Origin: Cyanobacteria bacterium M_surface_7_m2_040
GTDB lineage: Bacteria; Cyanobacteriota; Cyanobacteriia; PCC-6307; Cyanobiaceae
Assembly (NCBI GenBank): GCA_016882555.1
Contig: VGPQ01000011.1
Span: forward strand, 1 to 12,208
Length of the DNA: 12,208 nucleotides
Direction of reading: 5' to 3'
A program made the translations under genes and the position numbers. The stretch's first letter is position 1. Each line of letters begins with the position of its first letter. The notes below the pieces were generated by a model. The model had not been told where the DNA came from, did no database searches, and saw only the letters and a program-made list of their open reading frames with translations. Below are positions 7,364 through 12,208 of this stretch, in pieces.

Positions 7364-8075
7364 GCGGGCACGGAGGCAAACGGACTGCGGCGCAGCGCCT
7401 CCGCGATGCCCAAGCGCTGACGCCATGCGGCCAGGGGCTCCTGCCAACCCTCCTCCCAGCGCTGCGCCAGCAAGGGCACACAGATTCCCCCAAGCTGCAA
7501 ACCAAAGCCAGCCGCATCAGCCAGGTCGGGGCTGGTGTCGGCGAGATGGGCGCGGGCCAACAGGTCGGCCGCCAGCAGCAAGGCCGGACCGGGTTGGCGC
7601 AACTGCCGGGCGGAGAAGGCATTCAGGGCCACCTCCCCGGGCAAGGTGGGGGGAAAGCCTGTGACCAGGTGCCAGAGGTCATGGCAGGCCCGCACCCGCT
7701 GCTGCAGGTACTGGTCGTGATCGGCCAGCAGGTCGAGACCTTCCGGCCGCGGCATCGGGGCCAGGCCCTGCTGCTGCAGCACAGCGCCAAAACCCTGCCC
7801 CAGGGTGCCTGCGGGCATCGACAGCAACGCCTCAAGGTTGGGCCAGGGCCCCAATAGCGCTCAGCCACCAGGGCCGCGATGGCCGGGTCCTGGCGCAGGC
7901 GGGCGCGGGCCATCACCGCCAGGGGACTGGCATAGCTGTGGGTAAAGATCGCCAGCGCGCTGGGCACGTGATCAGGGGTTTCGATCAGCTGCAGCAAGGC
8001 CGGCAGGGAGGCCTCAAGAAAGGGGCGTTGCTCCTCGGCAAAGGGGCTCACTGGGGTGGACGAGGGGTCTGGCAT
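7360..8075 (-). pseudogene. Coq4-like protein, interrupted by a -1 frameshift
   Basis: Two overlapping reading frames together make one Coq4 family protein. The 5' frame (ATG 8075) encodes MPDPSSTPVSPFAEEQRP through ALVAERYWGP. The 3' frame (open from TTG 7854 to the TGA at 7360) encodes WPNLEALLSMPAGTLGQGF and the rest. Adding one base at the GGGGCCC run (7852-7846) joins them, and the span then becomes 717 bases, exactly 238 codons plus stop, the normal Coq4 size. The family's metal motif HDxxH-x11-E is intact as HDLWHLVTGFPPTLPGE (His at 7683-7681). In proteobacteria and eukaryotes Coq4 acts in ubiquinone synthesis, at the C1 oxidative decarboxylation and as a lipid-binding scaffold; cyanobacteria lack ubiquinone, so the role here is unknown. 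AGGAG lies 5 bases before the ATG, which overlaps the EF-hand gene stop (TGATG). It is a true pseudogene or a sequencing error. Confidence 0.85.
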
Positions 8076-8572
8076 CACGACTCCTGCGGATCAAGGCAAA
8101 ACAACCAACGCCCGGGCGCATCAGGCGACGGATCAAACCAATACTGGGCAACCAAGGCCAGGAACACCGCCTTGGGCAAGCGATCGGGCGGCAGATCAAA
8201 GGCCGCCAGCAGGCGCGCCAGATTGGTGCGAATTCCCGCCGTGGGCTTGCCGTAGGCCCGGGCATAGGCCTCGAGGTCGGCCAACTCCAGCTCACCGTCG
8301 CCATTGAGATCGAGCACATCAAAAAAGCCTCCGGCAGCACGAGCGATGAACGCCCTGGCCTGTTCGGGCATGCGGCCAAAGGCCTCGATCACCGAGGCGT
8401 GGGACTGGACGAATTCCTGTTCGTCCACCTCACCGCTGCGATCGAGATCGCGGCGCTGGTTTTCATGGGTGTAGGTGTCCAGCAACAGCTGGAGCAGATC
8501 GGGAAAGGGGGTGGTGCGGTTTTGCCAGCGGGCAGCAATGGCCTCCGCCGCCGGTTGAAAATCGGAGTCCAT
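8075..8572 (-). CDS. EF-hand calcium-binding protein (N-terminally cut by an upstream TAG)
   Basis: Soluble protein resembling calexcitin / sarcoplasmic calcium-binding proteins, probably a Ca2+ sensor or buffer. This open frame gives 165 residues from ATG 8572. One loop is canonical (42-53, DLDRSGEVDEQE, ligands at 1, 3, 5, 9 and Glu at 12). A second (88-99, DLNGDGELELAD) has Asp and not Glu at position 12, which usually weakens Ca2+ binding or favours Mg2+. The gene's original start is probably ATG 8647: the 23 codons upstream are in the same frame, encode the first helix and part of another EF loop, and have a good Shine-Dalgarno, but TAG at 8578-8576 interrupts them. ATG 8572 lies 3 bases past that stop, so reinitiation could still make this truncated product. 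It is followed without a gap by the Coq4-like gene. Confidence 0.85.
   Translation of the reverse strand: MDSDFQPAAEAIAARWQNRTTPFPDLLQLLLDTYTHENQRRDLDRSGEVDEQEFVQSHASVIEAFGRMPEQARAFIARAAGGFFDVLDLNGDGELELADLEAYARAYGKPTAGIRTNLARLLAAFDLPPDRLPKAVFLALVAQYWFDPSPDAPGRWLFCLDPQES
8081..8085 (-). promoter_or_regulatory. Ribosome binding site of the Coq4-like gene
   Basis: AGGAG on the minus strand, 5 bases before ATG 8075. It is one of the few strong Shine-Dalgarno sequences in the window and lies at the end of the EF-hand coding region. The in-frame GTG at 8078 would be too close to it. Confidence 0.65.
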
Positions 8573-8575
8573 CCG

Positions 8576-8647
8576 CTACACCCCATCGCCCTGGGCGTCG
8601 TAGAAGCGGAACAGACGGCGATAGCGGCGCTGCAGTTCTGGATCCAT
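8576..8647 (-). pseudogene. Detached N-terminal segment of the EF-hand gene
   Basis: Twenty-three codons, MDPELQRRYRRLFRFYDAQG then DGV, ending at TAG (8578-8576). The frame is the same as that of the downstream EF-hand ORF. The sequence fits the entering helix and first residues of an EF loop (YDAQGDGV), whose remainder (RMDSDF) lies after the stop. A one-codon change would restore a protein of about 190 residues. Too short to be a gene of its own. Confidence 0.7.
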
Positions 8648-9776
8648 GGGCCAACCACTCCTGTTCACACCCCTACGGATGCGTGGAGTCACCAGAGCCA
8701 ATCGCTGTGTGCTCTCACCGATGGTGCAGCACAAAGCCGTCGATGGCCAGGTGAACGACTACCACCTGGTGCACCTGGGTCAGTTTGCGATCGGTCGCTT
8801 CGGCATCGTGTTCAGCGAAAACTGCGCCGTGGAGCCGCAGGGTCGGGTCACCCAAGGGGACATCGGCCTCTGGGATGACCGCCAGATCGCCGGCCACCAA
8901 CGGCTGGCGCACTTTGTGCAGCAGCAGGGCTCGCTGGCCGGTCTGCAGATCTCGCACGTCGGCCGCAAGGGCTCAGCGCCGCGCCCCTTTGACCCCCCGG
9001 GCCAGCTCGGCCCCGAGGGAGCCGACTGGCAACCCTGGCCGGTGGTGGGGCCGTCGGCCCTGCCGGCCGGCGCAGGGTTTCCGGTGCCCCAGGAGCTCAG
9101 CCTGGAGGCGATCGAAGCGCTGGTGCACCGATTTGGCGAGACCGCCGCTCGCGCCGAACGCGCGGGCTACGACGTCATCGAGCTGCACGCGGCCCATGGC
9201 TACCTGCTGGCGCAGTTTCTCTCGCCGCTCAGCAACCAACGCAACGACCACTACGGCGGCGATCGGGCCGGACGCATGCGCCTGCCGCTCGCGATCGTGC
9301 GCCAGATGCGCCAGGTGTGGCCCTCGAGCAAGCCGCTGTTTGTGCGCATCTCGGCGCTGGATGGCGCTGGCGGCTGGGATCTGGATGACAGCGTGGCGTT
9401 CGCCACCGAGCTCAAGGCCCTGGGAGTGGATGTGGTCGACTGCTCCTCCGGCGGGCTCACCGGCCTGGCAACGGCCCAGCCCATCCAGCGCTCTCCGGGC
9501 TTCCAGGTGCCCTATGCCGCTGCCGTGCGCCGGCAGGCCGGCGTGGCCACCATGGCGGTGGGGCTGATCCTCGATGGGCCCCAGGCGGAAGCGATCCTGC
9601 AGGCCGGCGACGCCGACCTGATCGCCATCGGCCGGCAGGCCCTGGCCGATCCGCACTGGGCCCTCCATGCCGCCAAAGAGCTGGGTCACGACGACAGCTA
9701 TGCCCTCTGGCCCCCGGAATACGGCTGGTGGCTCCACAAGCGCAAGAGCAACCTGCCCGGCGACCCCCGGGCTTGA
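8646..9776 (+). CDS. NADH:flavin oxidoreductase, old yellow enzyme family (YqjM-like)
   Basis: FMN-dependent TIM-barrel ene-reductase that uses NAD(P)H to reduce activated C=C bonds; the physiological substrate is unknown. The 376 residues span the family: LFTPLRMRGVTRANR at the start, the substrate-binding pair His181/His184 with Tyr186 in ELHAAHGYL, the SPLSNQRNDHYGGDRAGRMR segment (193-212), the FMN-contacting Arg234 in FVRIS, DCSSGG (265-270) and IGRQALADP (328-336). In YqjM-type enzymes the stretch SPMCxY supplies a cysteine that tunes the flavin and a tyrosine; here it reads SPMVQH, so both are replaced (Val27, His29). The start at 8646 gives the usual N-terminus but has no good Shine-Dalgarno. 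Its ATG overlaps, on the opposite strand, the original EF-hand start codon. A PCP_red protein gene follows 50 bases downstream. Confidence 0.93.
   Translation: MGQPLLFTPLRMRGVTRANRCVLSPMVQHKAVDGQVNDYHLVHLGQFAIGRFGIVFSENCAVEPQGRVTQGDIGLWDDRQIAGHQRLAHFVQQQGSLAGLQISHVGRKGSAPRPFDPPGQLGPEGADWQPWPVVGPSALPAGAGFPVPQELSLEAIEALVHRFGETAARAERAGYDVIELHAAHGYLLAQFLSPLSNQRNDHYGGDRAGRMRLPLAIVRQMRQVWPSSKPLFVRISALDGAGGWDLDDSVAFATELKALGVDVVDCSSGGLTGLATAQPIQRSPGFQVPYAAAVRRQAGVATMAVGLILDGPQAEAILQAGDADLIAIGRQALADPHWALHAAKELGHDDSYALWPPEYGWWLHKRKSNLPGDPRA
8658..8662 (-). promoter_or_regulatory. Ribosome binding site at the original EF-hand start
   Basis: AGGAG on the minus strand, 10 bases before ATG 8647, inside the first codons of the divergent oxidoreductase gene. 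It supports 8647 as the ancestral EF-hand start and so makes the TAG at codon 24 a lesion and not simply an upstream stop. Confidence 0.55.
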
Positions 9777-9826
9777 CCACGCTGTCACTTCCCTATTCTC
9801 CAGCGATTCCAAGCCTCGCCGCCGGC

Positions 9827-9988
9827 ATGAACTGGTCTGCAGAAGCCGAGAGCCGCCTCAAGGAAGTGCCGTTCTTCGTGCGACCGATGGTGCGCAAACG
9901 CATCGAAAGCCTGGCCAGCGAGGCGGGCCTGCAGTCCATCGACGAGCAGTTTTATGAGCAGGCCAAAGCCCAATTCGGCCAGAAGTAG
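9827..9988 (+). CDS. Stand-alone PCP_red domain protein, 53 aa
   Basis: Small soluble protein matching the PCP_red domain, the C-terminal module of the light-independent protochlorophyllide reductase subunit ChlB/BchB, which also occurs alone in cyanobacteria. The hallmark is the run WSAEAESRLKEVPFFVRPMV (3-22), then RKRIESLASEAG and a closing helix with DEQFYEQAKAQF. Its function when alone is unknown; an involvement in tetrapyrrole or flavin chemistry is only inference. ATG 9827 matches the domain start exactly. The frame stays open upstream to 9728, but that part is antisense-like and overlaps the oxidoreductase. No Shine-Dalgarno. It ends with TAG. Confidence 0.85.
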   Translation: MNWSAEAESRLKEVPFFVRPMVRKRIESLASEAGLQSIDEQFYEQAKAQFGQK

Positions 9989-10037
9989 GCCGCCGATACG
10001 GTAAAAGGGAGGGCAACAAGCTCTTTGTGCCCGGTCC

Positions 10038-10235
10038 ATGTCGCAGTCCAAGCGCGAACAGGTGGTGAGTCACCTGCGCTACATCCGCCAGGAGCTCCGC
10101 GAGATGCATCAAGGGGTCATGGAGGATGGCCTGCTGCCCGAGGCGGGCGAGGTGCGCGGCGTGATGGCCCAGATGGAAGCCCTGCTGGAGCTGCTCGAGG
10201 GCAAGACCTCCCGGAAAAAAGACAGCGACGGCTGA
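10038..10235 (+). CDS. Conserved hypothetical helical protein, 65 aa
   Basis: I do not recognise a named family. The protein (MSQSKREQVVSHLRYIRQEL...) is charged and almost wholly helical: a basic first helix (4-28), a turn with GLLPEAGEV (31-39), then an acidic amphipathic helix (40-54) and a Lys/Asp tail. No membrane segment or cysteine. Codon use and reading-frame purity look real. It follows the PCP_red gene by 49 bases. AGGGAGGG lies about 24 bases before the ATG, too far for a standard ribosome site. A strong terminator follows 53 bases after its stop, so it probably ends the oxidoreductase / PCP_red transcript. Confidence 0.75.
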   Translation: MSQSKREQVVSHLRYIRQELREMHQGVMEDGLLPEAGEVRGVMAQMEALLELLEGKTSRKKDSDG

Positions 10236-10276
10236 GGCCCTTGCGACCGGGCGCTCAAGGCGCTTTGGTGGCGGCG

Positions 10277-10409
10277 TCCCCATCACCCAGCCCGGGCCCA
10301 GCGCTCCGGGCTTTTTTATTGGCATCCCCTATCAGTAGTGGTCAGGGCGTTCACAAGCGCCACGGATGGTGTAGACATGGGATTGCAGGGTTGGGCTGGG
10401 TGATGGGGA
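10277..10409. repeat. 17-bp perfect inverted repeat spanning the intergenic region
   Basis: TCCCCATCACCCAGCCC at 10277-10293 has its exact reverse complement at 10393-10409, separated by 99 bases. The left arm runs into the 5' side of the terminator stem. The right arm can also fold alone (GGTGAT-GGGG-ATCACC, 10399-10414), 23 bases before the next gene. A chance perfect match of this length in so short an interval is very unlikely. Function unknown. The rest of the 202-base gap (10236-10437) shows no ORF and no clear promoter. Confidence 0.8.
10289..10317 (+). terminator. Rho-independent terminator after the 65-aa gene
   Basis: AGCCCGG (10289-10295) pairs perfectly with CCGGGCT (10306-10312) across a ten-base loop, with six T at 10312-10317. 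The position after three plus-strand genes and before the Ycf20-like gene fits an operon end. Confidence 0.85.
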
Positions 10410-10437
10410 TCACCGCTCACGGCACACCTGCACCCTC

Positions 10438-10779
10438 TTGCCACCACCACTGCAGCAAACCCGCTTCCAACGCCTGATCCTGAGCTCGGGCCTGCAGCTG
10501 CGGGAGTGGGCCGGCAACCCGTGGAGGCGGCTATCGCTGCAGTTGATGGTGCTGCTGAGCAGCTTCAGCATCGGCGGCGCTCTCGGCTCCATCAGCGGCA
10601 CCCTGGCGCGGTTGGATCCCCTCAGCGCCCTGATCTGCGTGCTGACGATCGAAATCGCCGCCCGCATCCGCGGCCCGTTGCTGCGTCAGCCAGGCCAGGA
10701 GCTGACCGTCGGGCTGATCGACATGGCCCGCATCGGCCTGCTCTACGGACTGCTGCTCGACGGTTTCAAGCTGCTCTGA
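10438..10779 (+). CDS. DUF565 / Ycf20-like membrane protein, 113 aa
   Basis: Small membrane protein of the Ycf20 family, found in cyanobacteria and plastids; in plants and algae relatives affect non-photochemical quenching, but the molecular role is unknown. The family signature [10 protein letters not shown] (27-36) is followed by a membrane segment with the small-residue run [12 protein letters not shown] (43-54), then [13 protein letters not shown] and a final hydrophobic segment ending [14 protein letters not shown]. The start is TTG; no ATG or GTG lies between it and the in-frame TAG at 10372-10374, and LQQTRFQRL at 5-13 is where the family normally begins. No Shine-Dalgarno. Its last 37 bases overlap the convergent pyrB gene. 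Confidence 0.85.
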   Translation: MPPPLQQTRFQRLILSSGLQLREWAGNPWRRLSLQLMVLLSSFSIGGALGSISGTLARLDPLSALICVLTIEIAARIRGPLLRQPGQELTVGLIDMARIGLLYGLLLDGFKLL

Positions 10780-11792
10780 GCGCTTCCAGCCACCAACAGG
10801 TACAGCAAGGCCATCCGCAACGGGATGCCGTTGCGCACCTGTTCTTCGACCAGAGACAGGGCGGGATCATCCAGCAGCGCGCCGGTCATCTCCACACCAC
10901 GGTTGACCGGACCTGGATGCAACACCGGCACGGGCTTGCCGCAGCGGGCCAAGCGTGCATGGCTGAGGCCGTAGCGCTGGTGGTAGCCATCCAGGCTGCT
11001 GAGCAGGTTCTGATGCATGCGCTCCTGCTGCAGGCGCAGGGTCATCACCGCGTCGGCCCCCTGCAGGGCGGCATCGAGGCTGCGCTCCACCCGCACCGCA
11101 CCGCGCTGTGCCACCGGGTCGGCGGCCTGCCCCGGGGGCGGCGCCGCCACGAAGCCAGCAAAGGCCTCCGGCAGCAGGGTGGGCGGACCACACAACACCA
11201 CCTCTGCACCGCAAGCGGTGAGTGCCCAGAGATTGGAGCGGGCCACGCGCGAATGCAGCACATCGCCCACAATCACGATCCGTTTACCTTGCAGCGCAGC
11301 GGGAGTAGGCGTCTCGGGGGCGAAATGGCGCGCAAGGGTAAAGAGATCGAGCAGTCCCTGGCTGGGATGGCTGTGCAGGCCGTCGCCGCCGTTGAGCACG
11401 GCCACCTGCTCACCGGCCGCATCCAGGGCTTCTGCGAGTTGCTGCGGCACGGCCGTGGCGCGATGCCGCACCACCAGCAGCTCGGCCCCCATGGCCACAT
11501 AGGTGCGCACCGTGTCGAGCAGGCTCTCACCCTTGCTCAGGGAACTCGAACCGGGGGTGAAGCTGACCACATCGGCCGACAAGCGCCGCGCCGCCAGCTC
11601 AAAGCTGCTGCGGGTGCGTGTGCTCGGCTCGAAGAACAGGGTGGTCACCAGCCGCCCCTGCAACGCCGGCAGCTTGCGGGCGCCGCTGGTGGGCATGGCG
11701 CGAAACCGCTGGGCCAGCTCGAGCACAGTGGCGTAGTCCGCAAGCGAAAAGGCCGCCAGATCCAGCACATGGCGGTGGGTCCAGTCGCTCAA
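10743..11792 (-). CDS. pyrB: Aspartate carbamoyltransferase catalytic subunit
   Basis: Condenses carbamoyl phosphate with aspartate to N-carbamoyl-aspartate, the second step of pyrimidine synthesis in the cytoplasm. In the 349 residues, [13 protein letters not shown] (53-65) binds carbamoyl phosphate. SSLSKGES (83-90) carries the active-site lysine supplied to the neighbouring subunit. [10 protein letters not shown] (140-149), HSRVARSN (180-187) and [10 protein letters not shown] (292-301) are the remaining motifs. The length, about 30-40 residues over the E. coli subunit, is usual for cyanobacterial PyrB. The start is TTG 11792. The only in-frame codon signal upstream is a TGA, and the next start would remove conserved residues. 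It lies 21 bases after the glycosylase gene and overlaps the Ycf20-like gene at the 3' end. Confidence 0.96.
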   Translation of the reverse strand: MSDWTHRHVLDLAAFSLADYATVLELAQRFRAMPTSGARKLPALQGRLVTTLFFEPSTRTRSSFELAARRLSADVVSFTPGSSSLSKGESLLDTVRTYVAMGAELLVVRHRATAVPQQLAEALDAAGEQVAVLNGGDGLHSHPSQGLLDLFTLARHFAPETPTPAALQGKRIVIVGDVLHSRVARSNLWALTACGAEVVLCGPPTLLPEAFAGFVAAPPPGQAADPVAQRGAVRVERSLDAALQGADAVMTLRLQQERMHQNLLSSLDGYHQRYGLSHARLARCGKPVPVLHPGPVNRGVEMTGALLDDPALSLVEEQVRNGIPLRMALLYLLVAGSAQSSLKPSSSSP

Positions 11793-11813
11793 GGGCTGCC
11801 GGGGCGCACAGCC

Positions 11814-12208
11814 TCAGGGTAGTGGCCCGGCCTGAAGCGTCCAGGCGTCCACCTTCGGTGTGGGATCACCCTTGGCCCGGCGGCTCACACTGCGACTGCC
11901 CCGCAGGTACCAGCGCCAGGGCAGCTCCTGAGCCTGGCTGATGCCGATGCGGGAGGTCTGAACCCGATCGCTCGGCTTCAGCGCACCCCAGCCCAGCGGT
12001 TGCGGGGCGATCCAGAGGCCGTGATCGGGATGCACCGGCTGGCTGTCATGGCGGCGGTCGATGCCAAAGCGACGGGCCAGCAGCGCCGGGCCGGCCGCCG
12101 CCCGCGCCCCCTCGCCGGGCAACCAGGCAGCCCGCAACAGCACCCCATTGGCCCAACCGGCCCTGTGGGTCACCACATTCACGCAGTGGTGAATGCCCTA
12201 GCTCACAT
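11814..12208 (-). pseudogene. 3-methyladenine DNA glycosylase (AAG/MPG family), interrupted by TAG and cut by the window edge
   Basis: AAG-type enzymes excise alkylated purines in base-excision repair by flipping the damaged nucleotide. The visible part matches their C-terminal half: [10 protein letters not shown] (Asn equal to human Asn169 of the base pocket), GVLLRAA (Arg equal to human Arg182), [13 protein letters not shown], and [15 protein letters not shown], which matches the human FYVRGSPWVSV end. The frame is broken at TAG 12200-12198, exactly where the family has the tyrosine of YGxxxCxN (human Tyr162, which intercalates into DNA). A GTG at 12182 gives a 122-residue ORF, but it would lack the first half and most catalytic residues and is not a believable gene. 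The N-terminal half lies beyond the window. Nonsense mutation or sequence error; the upstream half must be seen to decide. Confidence 0.75.

Noticed and set aside
7364..7447. N-terminal extension of the MFS transporter to ATG 7447
   Set aside because: The extra residues are antisense-free but merely out-of-frame reading of the conserved Coq4-like C-terminus, and they precede TM1 with no family likeness.
10506..11822. A 438-codon plus-strand open frame
   Set aside because: It lies antisense to pyrB and in a different frame from the Ycf20-like gene; composition is typical of a shadow.
8576..12200. Amber (TAG) reassigned as a sense codon
   Set aside because: TAG is the terminal codon of the MFS, PCP_red and pyrB genes in this window, and the frameshift in the Coq4-like gene cannot be explained by recoding.
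1..12208. CRISPR arrays, insertion sequences, attachment sites or origins
   Set aside because: No direct-repeat array, transposase or integrase reading frame, or DnaA-box cluster was seen. The tRNA has no integrase or repeated 3' end beside it.

Overview
This is a GC-rich cyanobacterial window. It carries psbO (the oxygen-evolving-complex stabiliser), a cyanobacterial ATP sulfurylase, an FtsH1/FtsH3-type thylakoid protease, DUF2555 and Ycf20/DUF565 proteins, a stand-alone PCP_red domain and three HIP1 octamers (GCGATCGC). The GC content, compact spacing and gene set suggest a picocyanobacterium of the Cyanobium / Synechococcus cluster 5 type; that placement is inference. No phage, transposon, CRISPR array or rRNA was seen. 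There is no gap of 300 bases or more without a gene; the longest is 202 bases.

Layout. Positions 1-4120 (minus strand) run psbO (own UUCG-loop terminator), then sat, ftsH, and a partial KDPG-aldolase-like gene cut by the left edge. A small hypothetical gene (4244-4579, plus) diverges from psbO and converges, with overlap, on coaBC. coaBC is coupled to an upstream DUF2555 gene. tRNA-Ala(CGC) at 6104-6176 (plus) is overlapped at its 3' end by the stop codon of an MFS transporter gene. That MFS gene is last in a tight minus-strand operon: EF-hand protein, Coq4-like protein, MFS transporter (8647 to 6167). Facing it, with a start codon that overlaps the EF-hand gene's original start codon, is an old-yellow-enzyme gene. 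It is followed on the plus strand by a 53-aa PCP_red protein, a 65-aa helical protein and a terminator. Last come a Ycf20-like membrane protein gene (plus) converging on pyrB (minus), and upstream of pyrB a broken, edge-truncated 3-methyladenine DNA glycosylase gene.

The most notable feature is three coding lesions between about 7.8 kb and the right edge. They are an in-frame TAG at codon 24 of the EF-hand gene, a one-base deletion in the Coq4-like gene, and an in-frame TAG at the expected intercalating tyrosine of the glycosylase. TAG is the normal stop of three neighbouring genes (MFS, PCP_red, pyrB), so amber reassignment is unlikely. Gene decay or sequence/assembly error are the leading explanations. 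No clearly new biological system was found. The nearest candidate is the EF-hand / Coq4-like / MFS cassette, because cyanobacteria make plastoquinone and not ubiquinone.
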